Shown here: positions 50,465 to 59,499 of the stretch, piece after piece | Layout of the letters: each line of letters begins with the position of its first letter | Position numbering within the stretch: the stretch's first letter is position 1 | DNA from: Methylophilaceae bacterium LSUCC0665 | GTDB taxonomy: Bacteria > Pseudomonadota > Gammaproteobacteria > Burkholderiales > Methylophilaceae | Assembly (NCBI GenBank): GCA_024919215.1 | Contig: CP103437.1 | Location: 992,001 to 1,056,000 of the forward strand | DNA: 64,000 nt | Direction of reading: 5' to 3' | Notes under the pieces: model-generated | What the model saw: the letters and a program-made list of their open reading frames with translations, nothing else | What the model was told of the DNA's origin: nothing | The model's database searches: none | Program-made: the position numbers and the translations under genes

Positions 50465-51674
50465 TAATTTTTACATATTCATAAGAAAGATCCGTAGTTA
50501 GAATTGTTGCTACTTCTTTTCCCCTTTTTAAATCAATACTGAGTTTAAATTCTTTTGATTTCATGGCCTGAATGGCTTTATCCTCAGAGTATCGTTTTGA
50601 CAGCATTCCATTTTTAACCACAATATTCTTATTTAGATGAAGATCTATAACAGAAACATCGAGATCACTTATTGGCGCGTTACCAATGGCTGATAATATT
50701 CTTCCCAAGTTTGGATCTGATGCAAAAAAAGCAGTCTTTACAAGCGGTGAATTTGCAATGGCCTTACCGATTATTTTAGATTCATTCAAATCTTTCGCAT
50801 TTCTTACCTCTATTTCAACAAACTTTGTTGCGCCCTCTCCATCTCTGACTATCTTTTCTGCTAGGTCTTTAGCAATTTCAAGCACATTATTTCTTAACCG
50901 TGTATACATCTTATCTTTTTTATTTATTACTGAATTTTGAGCAAGATTTGACGTTGATATGACAAATGCATCATTTGTTGACGTATCTCCATCTACACTA
51001 ATCAAATTGAATGATCTATCAACAACATATTTAACCAAATCCTTAAGCAAGGTCTTAGATATTTTTGCATCAAGAAAAATAAAACCTAGCATTGTGGCCA
51101 TATTTGGATGAATCATTCCTGATCCCTTTGCAATCCCTGTGCAGGTAATCTCATTTTTCCCAAGATTAAATTTTTTACTTACAGCTTTTGGAACAGTATC
51201 TGTTGTCATAATTGACTTCGCAGCGTCAATCCAATTTGAACTATATTTAATATTTGCTAAATTATTCTTAAAAGAATCTTTTATTCTCCCAAGAGGAAGG
51301 TTTTGCAATATAACACCCGTTGAAAATGGCAAAATTAAATTTGGATCTAATGAAAAATATTTACCTAATTCTCTATTTATTTCCCTAGCATCTTCAATTC
51401 CTTTTTGACCTGTACCCGCATTTGCATTTCCTGAATTAATAACAAATAATTGCGGGTCATTCAAGGTTAGGTTATGTTTTGCTAACAGCACGGGAGCTGC
51501 ACAAAATTTATTCTTGGTAAAGACAGCCACCGTTTTTGAGTTTTTATTAAGCTCCACAATAACAATATCGTTTTTTATATTTTTTAATTTTATTTTTGCG
51601 CCAAAGGTTAAAAATCTAAAACCAGGTACATTAAGTATAGTTTTCTTTAGCGGGACTTTTAAATTTACCGTCAT
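50445..51674 (-). CDS. argJ: Glutamate N-acetyltransferase / amino-acid N-acetyltransferase
   Basis: Recycles the acetyl group in arginine synthesis by moving it from N-acetylornithine to glutamate. 409 residues. The self-cleavage and nucleophile Thr lies in GSGMIHPNMATMLGFIFLDA near residue 190; TDTVPKA, VDGDTSTNDAF and GAATKFVEI are present, with DPNLGRILSAIGNA in the second half. Whether it is bifunctional (also using acetyl-CoA) cannot be read from sequence. It overlaps cysS by 4 bases. Confidence 0.95.
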   Translation of the reverse strand: MTVNLKVPLKKTILNVPGFRFLTFGAKIKLKNIKNDIVIVELNKNSKTVAVFTKNKFCAAPVLLAKHNLTLNDPQLFVINSGNANAGTGQKGIEDAREINRELGKYFSLDPNLILPFSTGVILQNLPLGRIKDSFKNNLANIKYSSNWIDAAKSIMTTDTVPKAVSKKFNLGKNEITCTGIAKGSGMIHPNMATMLGFIFLDAKISKTLLKDLVKYVVDRSFNLISVDGDTSTNDAFVISTSNLAQNSVINKKDKMYTRLRNNVLEIAKDLAEKIVRDGEGATKFVEIEVRNAKDLNESKIIGKAIANSPLVKTAFFASDPNLGRILSAIGNAPISDLDVSVIDLHLNKNIVVKNGMLSKRYSEDKAIQAMKSKEFKLSIDLKRGKEVATILTTDLSYEYVKINAEYRT

Positions 51675-53032
51675 TTAATCCTCCAAACTGTTCCATCTGG
51701 AGTATCCTCTAAAATTACTCCAAGAGAATCAATTTCATTTCTTAATTCATCAGCTTTTTGATAATCCTTTTGTTTTTTTGCCTGCATTCTCTTTTCAATT
51801 AATTTTTCAATATGATCTTGATCAATCTTACTCGATTTAATAAAAAATTCTTCTTGTGGAATTGCCATTAAACCAATAGCTTTTAACACACTAAATATTT
51901 CATTTGCTAAATCCTCATTTGACGACTTATTGAGCTCGCTAATGAGTTCAAATATTATCGAAATGGCCTTTGGAGAATTAAAATCATCATCTAAAGCATC
52001 TTTTATATTATTTAAGGATGGTTTTGACCAATCTAAATCTACTTGAATACATTTGTATGGTCTTAATGCTAAATAAATTTTTTCTACTGCAGCTTTAGCG
52101 TCATTTAGATTCTGATCTGAATAATTTAATGGGCTTCTATAATGAGATTTATATACAAAAAATCTAATAATTTCACCGCTGTAATTTTTTAACACATTTT
52201 TTAATGTAAAAAAATTTCCTAAAGACTTAGACATTTTTTCATCATCAACATTGACAAAGCCATTATGTATCCAATAATTAGCCATTTTATGATCATGACA
52301 TGATTCTGATTGAGCAATCTCATTCTCATGATGAGGAAAAATTAAATCTTGGCCACCGCCATGAATATCAAAACTCGCACCAAGTATGTCACTACTCATA
52401 GCTGAACACTCAATGTGCCAACCTGGTCGTCCTTTCCCCCATGGAGAATCCCATGACGGTTCATCATCTTTTGATAACTTCCATAAAACAAAATCACCAA
52501 AGCTCTTTTTATTATCATCAACCTTGACTCTTGAGCCAGCATTGAGATCATCAATATGTTTTTTGGATAATTTTCCATAATTGTTAAATTTTGAAATTTC
52601 AAAAAAAACGTCTCCATTTTTACCAACATAGGCAAAACTCTTTTCAACCAGAATACTAATCATTTTTATCATTGAAGAGATTGCCTCAGTGGCTTTAGGT
52701 TGAAATGTCGGAGGAATTATATTCAAGACTTTTGAATCTTCTTGCATTGATTCTATATATCTTGCTGTCAATTCTTTGAAGTGACACCCTTCATCATTTG
52801 ACTTTTTAATTATTTTGTCATCAATATCAGTAATATTTCTAACATACGTTACATCATAGCCAGAATTTAAAAACCATCTGTAAATTAAATCAAAAACAAT
52901 CAGAACTCTTGCATGACCAACATGACAATCATCATAAACAGTCATACCGCACACATACATCTTTACATGATTCTCAGTTATTGGCTTGAAATCTTCTTTT
53001 TTACTGGTAAAAGTGTTAAAAATTTTAATCAT
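51671..53032 (-). CDS. cysS: Cysteinyl-tRNA synthetase
   Basis: Charges tRNA-Cys. 453 residues. Zinc ligand and HIGH region in VCGMTVYDDCHVGHAR near residue 28, further zinc ligands in WHIECSAMS and HHENEIAQSE, and KMSKS in DEKMSKSLGNFFTL near residue 268. Normal length. Divergent from the TPR gene with 57 bases between starts. Confidence 0.97.
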   Translation of the reverse strand: MIKIFNTFTSKKEDFKPITENHVKMYVCGMTVYDDCHVGHARVLIVFDLIYRWFLNSGYDVTYVRNITDIDDKIIKKSNDEGCHFKELTARYIESMQEDSKVLNIIPPTFQPKATEAISSMIKMISILVEKSFAYVGKNGDVFFEISKFNNYGKLSKKHIDDLNAGSRVKVDDNKKSFGDFVLWKLSKDDEPSWDSPWGKGRPGWHIECSAMSSDILGASFDIHGGGQDLIFPHHENEIAQSESCHDHKMANYWIHNGFVNVDDEKMSKSLGNFFTLKNVLKNYSGEIIRFFVYKSHYRSPLNYSDQNLNDAKAAVEKIYLALRPYKCIQVDLDWSKPSLNNIKDALDDDFNSPKAISIIFELISELNKSSNEDLANEIFSVLKAIGLMAIPQEEFFIKSSKIDQDHIEKLIEKRMQAKKQKDYQKADELRNEIDSLGVILEDTPDGTVWRIK

Positions 53033-53089
53033 AAATAGTATGAGACGAGCTTATTTGGTAAAATATAGTGTGTTTTTTGGAATTATAGT

Positions 53090-54007
53090 ATGTCAAAACG
53101 TTTTTTAATAGCAGTTATCTTTCTTGCATTCAGTTTTGCAAATTATTCTTTTGCTGATATTCCAAAATTAAATAAACTCATAGAAGACAAAGATTACCTA
53201 GAGGCAAAAAAAATTGTTGATCAGCTTATTGATTCTGATAACGACAATCCTCAATTACTTTTTATTAACGGAGTGTTGCTTTCAGAATTGGGTCAAATTG
53301 ATGATGCAATTAATGTATTTGTGTCATTAACAAAATCTCATCCAGCATTACCTGAACCATATAATAACTTGGCAGTTTTATATGCGCAGAATGGTGATTT
53401 TGATTTAGCTAAAATAGCATTAGAAAAGTCCATTAAAACGCATCCAAGTTATGCGACGGCTCATATTAACTTAGGCGACCTATATACGCGTATGGCAAGT
53501 GAATCTTATAATCAAGCACTTCAAATTGACAAATCAAATAAAAATGCAAAAACAAAACTTTCGTTGATAAAAAAATTATTTAACTTTCAACCTATCAATA
53601 AGAATATTGCTCTAACAGAAGATATCTCTCAAGAACCAAAGTCATTTCAAGAAATCAAAGACATCGAAGTTAGCGTGAATGAGAAGATTTTTGTAATGAT
53701 TGATAACTGGAAAAAAGCCTGGATGAATCAAAACTTTGATCAATATATTGGATATTACTCAACTAACTTTAAAAATAATAAAGGGATGGACTTAGAGCAA
53801 TGGAAACAATTTAGGAAACCAAGAGTTATTAACAAACCATCTATTAAATTAAAGCTTGAAAATATAGAAATTTCTAAAAATAATAATTTATTCAGTGTTT
53901 CTTTCACTCAGATATATCAATCTGGCAGTATTGATTCAACTACAAAAAAAACACTTTTAATTGAATTGGTTGATAATCAATTAAAAATAGTCAATGAAAT
54001 TTCTTAA
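53090..54007 (+). CDS. Exported TPR protein with Cds6-like C-terminal module
   Basis: 305 residues. Signal peptide MSKRFLIAVIFLAFSFANYSFA, then about four TPR repeats (residues 25-165; for example PEPYNNLAVLYAQNGDFDLAKIA), a linker, and a C-terminal module from about residue 200 (MIDNWKKAWMNQNFDQYIGYYSTNF) like an NTF2/SnoaL fold. The same module ends the next gene. It overlaps the L,D-transpeptidase by 14 bases, so the pair is likely to act together in the periplasm, perhaps scaffolding cell-wall crosslinking. Exact role unknown. Confidence 0.85.
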   Translation: MSKRFLIAVIFLAFSFANYSFADIPKLNKLIEDKDYLEAKKIVDQLIDSDNDNPQLLFINGVLLSELGQIDDAINVFVSLTKSHPALPEPYNNLAVLYAQNGDFDLAKIALEKSIKTHPSYATAHINLGDLYTRMASESYNQALQIDKSNKNAKTKLSLIKKLFNFQPINKNIALTEDISQEPKSFQEIKDIEVSVNEKIFVMIDNWKKAWMNQNFDQYIGYYSTNFKNNKGMDLEQWKQFRKPRVINKPSIKLKLENIEISKNNNLFSVSFTQIYQSGSIDSTTKKTLLIELVDNQLKIVNEIS

Positions 54008-55172
54008 AAAATTTCTCTTTACTGCTTTTTTTTGCAGCAATGCTTTCGCATATAGCGAAAATTATCAAGCTAATAATATCGAAAATCTTCTGATCAAATC
54101 ACTTTATGAAATATCTGCAGGTGAGCTTAATGACGCATTAATTACATTAGATGAAATAATCAAACAAAAACCAAATTTCAAATTAGCGCATCTTATAAGA
54201 GGAGATATATATCAGGCTTATGCTCATGGAATTTCAGATTTTGGATCATCAAGTAATTTTTCAAAAGATAAAATTGAGGATTTAAAGGAAGAAGCAAAAA
54301 AAAGAATCGAAAGTCACCTCCATAATGCCACTGACATCATTGACTCTCCTAGAGTTACCCTTCCTCAAAACATAGATAATTTAATTTATGTTGATACAAA
54401 TAAGTCGAGACTATATTTATTTGAAATTAGAGACCATACTTTAATAAAAATCTTTGATGAATATGCCTCTATTGGAAAAAATGGTTCAGGTAAAAATTTC
54501 GAAGGAGATAAAAAAACCCCTCTGGGAGTTTACACCTTAGGCGAAAAAATTACTCAGCCATTAAGTGATTTCTATGGTGAGGGTGCTTTTCCAATTGATT
54601 ACCCCAATGTGTACGATAAACTTTTAAACAAAACGGGTCATGGTATCTGGATTCATGGGACCCCAAAAGATACTTATAGTCGTGCTCCAAAATCAAGTGA
54701 TGGCTGTATTGTTATCTCAAATGAAAATTTTAATGCATTAGAAAGCATCTTGAAAAATAAGCAAACAAAAGTAATCTTATCAAAGTTATCTTATGACCAA
54801 TATTTTAATGCTGAAAATAACATAGATAAACACAATAATTTCATGAGTTATTTTGAATCATGGATCAGCAATTGGACATTAAAGAATTATTCTGAATATA
54901 TAGCTTTTTATGATGCAAACGCAAAATATAACTCAAAAGCGTTTGAAATATGGTCATCAAAAAAGAAAAAAGTGTTTGAGAATACTAATGATATTCAAAT
55001 TGCCATTGATAATCTTACGATTATTGATTACCCTGAAGAAGAAGAGAATGTGAAGTATGTCGAGTTTACTCAAACATATAACAGTGATTTATTAAAACAA
55101 ACATTGCAAAAAAAACAAATATGGAGAAAATTTATTAATGAATGGAAAATTATCAGTGAATCAACTTATTAA
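53994..55172 (+). CDS. L,D-transpeptidase (YkuD) with Cds6-like C-terminal module
   Basis: 392 residues: signal peptide (MKFLKKFLFTAFFCSNAFA), TPR-like helices to about residue 100, a YkuD catalytic domain at 125-262, and the C-terminal module from about 285 (FESWISNWTLKNYSEYIAFYDANA). Catalytic Cys237 lies in SSDGCIVIS with His220 upstream in GHGIWIHGTP. Such enzymes form 3-3 crosslinks or attach proteins to peptidoglycan. The usual Arg after the Cys motif is Val, as I recall for this subfamily. Overlaps the TPR gene and ppiA. Confidence 0.9.
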   Translation: MKFLKKFLFTAFFCSNAFAYSENYQANNIENLLIKSLYEISAGELNDALITLDEIIKQKPNFKLAHLIRGDIYQAYAHGISDFGSSSNFSKDKIEDLKEEAKKRIESHLHNATDIIDSPRVTLPQNIDNLIYVDTNKSRLYLFEIRDHTLIKIFDEYASIGKNGSGKNFEGDKKTPLGVYTLGEKITQPLSDFYGEGAFPIDYPNVYDKLLNKTGHGIWIHGTPKDTYSRAPKSSDGCIVISNENFNALESILKNKQTKVILSKLSYDQYFNAENNIDKHNNFMSYFESWISNWTLKNYSEYIAFYDANAKYNSKAFEIWSSKKKKVFENTNDIQIAIDNLTIIDYPEEEENVKYVEFTQTYNSDLLKQTLQKKQIWRKFINEWKIISESTY

Positions 55173-55716
55173 ATGTATATTATTTTTTATCGTTTCAACT
55201 TTTTCACTTCTGGCACAATCAGAACAATTGTTTGTATTAAAAACCTCTAAAGGCGATATTGTCATTGAAACATATGCTGACAAAGCTCCAATCACAGTAA
55301 AAAACTTTGAAGCTTATGTTGATTCTGGTTTCTTTAATGGAACAATTTTCCATAGAGTAATCGATGGATTTATGATTCAAGGTGGCGGCTTTGATAAAGA
55401 CATGAATCAAAAAGAAACAAGTGACCCGATTAAAAATGAAGCAGCCAATGGATTAAAAAATTTAAAATATACCCTTGCTATGGCTCGAACCAGCATTCCT
55501 GACTCAGCAACGTCACAATTTTTTATCAATGTAGCTGACAATGCATTTTTAGATTATCCAGGTCAAGATGGTTTTGGATATTGTGTATTTGGTAAAGTGA
55601 TTGAAGGTATGGATATAGTTGATCAAATTGCAAAAGTGCCGACTACTTCCAAAAAAGGCCATGCTGATGTGCCGATAAGAAAAATAAGTATCAAAGAAAT
55701 AATTAAAAATAATTAG
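55138..55716 (+). CDS. ppiA: Periplasmic peptidyl-prolyl cis-trans isomerase (cyclophilin)
   Basis: 192 residues: signal peptide (LIKCILFFIVSTFSLLA) and a cyclophilin domain with [30 protein letters not shown] and [13 protein letters not shown]. The ATG at 55138 lies inside the end of the preceding gene; a GTG at 55156 is an alternative that still leaves the signal peptide. Codons 35 to 169 or so are identical at DNA level to the next gene, ppiB; only the signal peptide and the last 23 residues differ. Periplasmic location is inferred from the signal peptide. Confidence 0.93.
   Translation: MNGKLSVNQLIKCILFFIVSTFSLLAQSEQLFVLKTSKGDIVIETYADKAPITVKNFEAYVDSGFFNGTIFHRVIDGFMIQGGGFDKDMNQKETSDPIKNEAANGLKNLKYTLAMARTSIPDSATSQFFINVADNAFLDYPGQDGFGYCVFGKVIEGMDIVDQIAKVPTTSKKGHADVPIRKISIKEIIKNN
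55240..55644 (+). repeat. 405-base perfect direct repeat, copy 1 (in ppiA)
   Basis: Identical base for base, by my reading, to 55741-56145 at an offset of 501 bases. It covers the whole cyclophilin core of ppiA. The base before it (A against C) and the base after it (A against G) differ between the copies, so the edges are sharp. Confidence 0.93.
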
Positions 55717-55728
55717 ATAGGAATAATA

Positions 55729-56217
55729 ATGATTACACTCAAAACCTCTAAAGGCGATATTGTCATTGAAACATATGCTGACAAAGCTCCAATCACAGTA
55801 AAAAACTTTGAAGCTTATGTTGATTCTGGTTTCTTTAATGGAACAATTTTCCATAGAGTAATCGATGGATTTATGATTCAAGGTGGCGGCTTTGATAAAG
55901 ACATGAATCAAAAAGAAACAAGTGACCCGATTAAAAATGAAGCAGCCAATGGATTAAAAAATTTAAAATATACCCTTGCTATGGCTCGAACCAGCATTCC
56001 TGACTCAGCAACGTCACAATTTTTTATCAATGTAGCTGACAATGCATTTTTAGATTATCCAGGTCAAGATGGTTTTGGATATTGTGTATTTGGTAAAGTG
56101 ATTGAAGGTATGGATATAGTTGATCAAATTGCAAAAGTGCCGACTGGAAATCATCCAACGGGTCATCAGGATGTTCCAAAAGAACCAATCATTATTGATG
56201 AAGGCTCCAAAAATTAA
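55729..56217 (+). CDS. ppiB: Cytoplasmic peptidyl-prolyl cis-trans isomerase (cyclophilin)
   Basis: 162 residues, no signal peptide, start [20 protein letters not shown]. The same catalytic core as ppiA ([25 protein letters not shown]), but the C-terminus [20 protein letters not shown] is the usual ending of PpiB-type cyclophilins. A TAGGAATAATA ribosome-binding region precedes the ATG. Its end overlaps the start of lpxH by 20 bases. Confidence 0.94.
   Translation: MITLKTSKGDIVIETYADKAPITVKNFEAYVDSGFFNGTIFHRVIDGFMIQGGGFDKDMNQKETSDPIKNEAANGLKNLKYTLAMARTSIPDSATSQFFINVADNAFLDYPGQDGFGYCVFGKVIEGMDIVDQIAKVPTGNHPTGHQDVPKEPIIIDEGSKN
55741..56145 (+). repeat. 405-base perfect direct repeat, copy 2 (in ppiB)
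   Basis: Partner of 55240-55644. Third-codon positions match throughout, which rules out protein-level constraint as the reason. The offset of 501 is a multiple of three, so recombination between the copies would leave one in-frame gene with the PpiA signal peptide and the PpiB tail. Confidence 0.93.
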
Positions 56218-56935
56218 TATTACTGATAGTGCTGTATTTATATCAGATTTGCATCTTCATGATAATGCGCAAAATGCTATATTTTTAAATTTTCTTAAGC
56301 ATAGCTCAAACCTGACCAAGAACCTTTTTATTTTGGGTGATCTTTTTGATTACTGGGTTGGTGATGATGCGAGGATGTACTCCAAAGAATTAAAGGCTTT
56401 AAAAGAACTAGGAGAACAAAAAAGTATATATTTCATACATGGAAATAGAGATTTTTTAATCACCAAAAAATACTTCAAAGAAAATCATATCACCATTCTA
56501 AATGATGAAACTCGTATTTCTCTTGGTCATCATCAAGTTTTACTAATGCATGGTGATACACTCTGCAGTGATGATCTAGATTATCAGGATTTTCGAAAAA
56601 AAGTAAGGTCAAAAGTGTGGCAAGATAATTTTTTAGCCAAAGAATTGGATGAAAGAATCACTATTGCTAAGGACCTCAGAGAACAAAGTAAAAAATTAAA
56701 TCTAAACAAACCGGAAAACATCATTGATGTAAATGAAACAACAATTAATTCTATAATTGAAAAGAATTTCCCTGTTGAGATATTAATTCATGGTCATACT
56801 CATCGTCAGAATACTCACCAATATAATGATAAGAATAAATTTACAAGATTTGTTTTAGGTGATTGGAACGATAATCAGGGAAGTTATTTGATATGGAAAG
56901 AAGAACAAGGTTTTGAATTTCGAACTTTTAACTAA
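56198..56935 (+). CDS. lpxH: UDP-2,3-diacylglucosamine diphosphatase
   Basis: Cleaves UDP-2,3-diacylglucosamine to lipid X in lipid A synthesis. 245 residues, metallophosphoesterase: [39 protein letters not shown] and [10 protein letters not shown] carry the manganese ligands. A frame runs up to a TTG at 56120, but the ATG at 56198 is chosen because it gives the usual length (E. coli 240) and a short N-terminus before the first motif. Converges with nusB, with an 8-base overlap of the 3' ends. Confidence 0.94.
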   Translation: MKAPKINITDSAVFISDLHLHDNAQNAIFLNFLKHSSNLTKNLFILGDLFDYWVGDDARMYSKELKALKELGEQKSIYFIHGNRDFLITKKYFKENHITILNDETRISLGHHQVLLMHGDTLCSDDLDYQDFRKKVRSKVWQDNFLAKELDERITIAKDLREQSKKLNLNKPENIIDVNETTINSIIEKNFPVEILIHGHTHRQNTHQYNDKNKFTRFVLGDWNDNQGSYLIWKEEQGFEFRTFN

Positions 56936-57353
56936 TTTCTAATGCTCTATACTTTCTAGCTAACTTATCAAGAGACCCATTAATAAATTTGAAACTTTCC
57001 TGACCACCAAAACTTTTTGTGATCTCTAGAGCTTCATTTATTGAAACCTTGAAAGGAATATCTAATCTTGTTTTTAATTCATAATAGGCAACTATAAGAA
57101 TTGATAGCTCAATTGGATTTAATTCCTCTTTTTTCTTATCTATGTAATTATCTAAATCTACAATAATTTCTTGGTAGCTCTCTTTTATACCATCTATTAA
57201 AGAGTTATAAAATTCCTCATCACATCTACAATAATCTGGGTCCTCAAGAATATCTTTTTTTATATCATCGTAATCGAATGCATTCATTAGGCCTCGATAA
57301 ATTGATTTCATTACCAATTCTCTAGATTTTCTTCTGCTATTGATTTTTTTCAT
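56928..57353 (-). CDS. nusB: Transcription antitermination factor NusB
   Basis: Works with NusE (S10) on boxA RNA to prevent termination in rRNA operons. 141 residues, all-helical. Start RRKSRELVMKSIYRGLMNAF and the later block LDIPFKVSINEALEITKSFGGQESFKFINGSLDKLAR are the family signature. Follows ribH by 6 bases, the classic ribH-nusB pair. Confidence 0.94.
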   Translation of the reverse strand: MKKINSRRKSRELVMKSIYRGLMNAFDYDDIKKDILEDPDYCRCDEEFYNSLIDGIKESYQEIIVDLDNYIDKKKEELNPIELSILIVAYYELKTRLDIPFKVSINEALEITKSFGGQESFKFINGSLDKLARKYRALEIS

Positions 57354-57359
57354 AAAATA

Positions 57360-57797
57360 TTAGGTTATTGAATTTAGGGTGGCGAGGGTTTCAATCAAAC
57401 CATTGACCACTTCAATACCTTTTGTACTTGTCCTCTGAATTGTTTCATCATCATTATTAGTGGTTAAGATTGCATTCATGATAGGAACATCATATTGTAA
57501 TTGAACATTCATGATTCCCATTGCTGATTGATCTGATACAACCTCAAAATGATAAGTTTCACCCCTGATGACTGCGCCAATTGCAATCAGTGCATGATAT
57601 TTTTTTGATTTACAGCATCTTGCTAACAAGAGCGGCAGTTCTAAGGCGCCAGGGACATAAAACTTATCTAAATTAGCTTCTTGAAAACCTAATTTAATAA
57701 GCTCATCTACAATTGAACTCTCTAAAACAGAAACATGTTCATAATTAAACCTTGAAATACAAAGTCCTACTTTTAAGGAACCAAAATCCATGCTCAT
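57360..57797 (-). CDS. ribH: 6,7-dimethyl-8-ribityllumazine synthase
   Basis: Penultimate step of riboflavin synthesis. 145 residues, slightly short. VGLCISRFNYEHVSVLESS, the VPGALELPLLLARC substrate block, GAVIRGETYHFEVV with the catalytic His, and the NAILTTNNDDETIQRT block are all present. Supplies riboflavin to ribF elsewhere in the window. It follows the MFS gene by 5 bases. Confidence 0.95.
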   Translation of the reverse strand: MSMDFGSLKVGLCISRFNYEHVSVLESSIVDELIKLGFQEANLDKFYVPGALELPLLLARCCKSKKYHALIAIGAVIRGETYHFEVVSDQSAMGIMNVQLQYDVPIMNAILTTNNDDETIQRTSTKGIEVVNGLIETLATLNSIT

Positions 57798-57802
57798 AAT
57801 GC

Positions 57803-59365
57803 TTAGTAGAAGATGACTAAAGCTTTTTCAAGCGTATTATAAATTGCAAAAATTAGAGGGATGCCAACAACCATCCATGCAATAGGTAAAATAATTTTTT
57901 GTAGCTCGATATTGCTCGATTGTGTTTTTAAAGATCTTGAATTTGATGATGTCATTACTTTTCTTTCATTATCTAACTCAGATTTGCTCATAAAATATTT
58001 TTTATTGACTGGCTTCACAAGTAGGTTTGAAATTAACCCTATAACCAATAATCCTGCCAGTATGTACATGCTTAGATTATATGCTTGAGAAGGGTCGACA
58101 CCTTGTTCAATTTGATACTCTCTAAGATAAAAAACTAACATTGGGCCTAGAATGCCTGCTGTAGCCCAGGCAGTGAGTAAGCGGCCATGGATTGCTCCCA
58201 CATGCTGCGTTCCAAAAATATCTGCCAAGTAAGCTGGTATTGTAGCAAAACCGCCACCATACATTGTTAAGATAATACAAAAAATAAGGGCAAATAATGG
58301 GATATTTCCGGTGCTTCCAGCCCATGGTGAACTCACATACATTAAAAAACCAAGAGCAAAAAATATGAAATAAGTATTCTTTCGTCCCAAATAATCAGAT
58401 GATGATGCCCAGAAAATTCTCCCAAGAATATTCGATAAAGATAATAATGCAACAAAACCAGCAGCAATTGCCACAATCTGTCCTTGATCAAATACATTAA
58501 CCGCAACTTCTTGGAACATTGGAGAGGCAACACCGAGCACTCCAATACCAGCAGAAACATTTAAACAAAGTACAATCCATAAAAGCCAAAACTGGTTTGT
58601 CTTATGAGCATTTTTTACATGCACATGATCATTGGTAATTAATTTATTTGTTTTTTCTTTTGGGACCCATCCAGATGGTTTCCAACCATTAGCAGGAACT
58701 CTATATCCAAATGCTCCTAAAAGCATAGCCACTAAATAAACAGCTCCCATAATGAGAAAAGTCTGCCAGACTCCTCCATCCACAGAAGAAAAATGATTCA
58801 TTAAGTATTCTGCTGATGGACTTCCAATCATTGCTCCACCACCAAAACCCATAATAGCCATACCTGTTGCTAACCCTCTTCTATCAGGGAACCACTTAAT
58901 CAATGTTGAAACAGGAGAAATATAACCTAGACCAAGTCCGATGCCGCCGATAACACCAGTTCCTAGCCAAATGATCCACAACTGGTGGGTGTAGACGCCT
59001 AAGGAGGTAACAATTAATCCTCCGCCCCACGCAAGCGCAGCAGCAACGCCAGCTTTCCTTGGGCCCGCTTTTTCTAGCCAGTGTCCAAAAATCGCTGCAG
59101 ATGCGCCAAGAAAAACAATAGCTAATGAAAACGTCCACCCTAAATCACTCATTTTCCAATCACATGATGTTATAAAAATTCTCTCAAAGAAAGTAATATT
59201 ATCTGCACATTGTTGACCCACGATTTCGGTAAGTCTTTTCCAGAAAACGCTGAAGCCATAAATCATACCAATCGACAAATGAATTAAGAGCGCAGCTGGA
59301 GGAACTAACCATCTGTTAAAATTCTTATCAGCAATAATATTTTCTTTATTTAATGAGTTGAACAT
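57803..59365 (-). CDS. MFS transporter, oxalate/formate antiporter (OFA)-like
   Basis: 520 residues with about 12 membrane helices and an extra C-terminal helix after a charged stretch (residues 460-490). WTFSLAIVFLGASAAIFGHWLEKAGPRKAG and KWFPDRRGLATGMAIMGFGGGA are MFS/OFA signatures. The family moves organic acids such as oxalate or formate; the substrate here is unknown. Formate would make sense in a methylotroph, but this is speculation. It is upstream of ribH in the same orientation, an unusual neighbour, and divergent from phoB with 134 bases between. Confidence 0.87.
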   Translation of the reverse strand: MFNSLNKENIIADKNFNRWLVPPAALLIHLSIGMIYGFSVFWKRLTEIVGQQCADNITFFERIFITSCDWKMSDLGWTFSLAIVFLGASAAIFGHWLEKAGPRKAGVAAALAWGGGLIVTSLGVYTHQLWIIWLGTGVIGGIGLGLGYISPVSTLIKWFPDRRGLATGMAIMGFGGGAMIGSPSAEYLMNHFSSVDGGVWQTFLIMGAVYLVAMLLGAFGYRVPANGWKPSGWVPKEKTNKLITNDHVHVKNAHKTNQFWLLWIVLCLNVSAGIGVLGVASPMFQEVAVNVFDQGQIVAIAAGFVALLSLSNILGRIFWASSSDYLGRKNTYFIFFALGFLMYVSSPWAGSTGNIPLFALIFCIILTMYGGGFATIPAYLADIFGTQHVGAIHGRLLTAWATAGILGPMLVFYLREYQIEQGVDPSQAYNLSMYILAGLLVIGLISNLLVKPVNKKYFMSKSELDNERKVMTSSNSRSLKTQSSNIELQKIILPIAWMVVGIPLIFAIYNTLEKALVIFY

Positions 59366-59499
59366 TGCAAAAAGCCCATATTTAAATTAATAACTAAACC
59401 ATAATGAAAAATTCATAAAAAATCAAAGCCTATTTGCCTTATTATCCCCATTAATTAGTTTACAATTAAATTTAAAATTCCTTAAAATTTATTAGAAAT

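Noticed and set aside
55549-55911. 120-codon frame on minus strand across the ppiA-ppiB junction
   Set aside because: It is antisense to both cyclophilin genes and shows no protein features.
59366-59499. Region upstream of phoB searched for a Pho box
   Set aside because: No pair of CTGTCAT-like repeats at 11-base spacing was seen.
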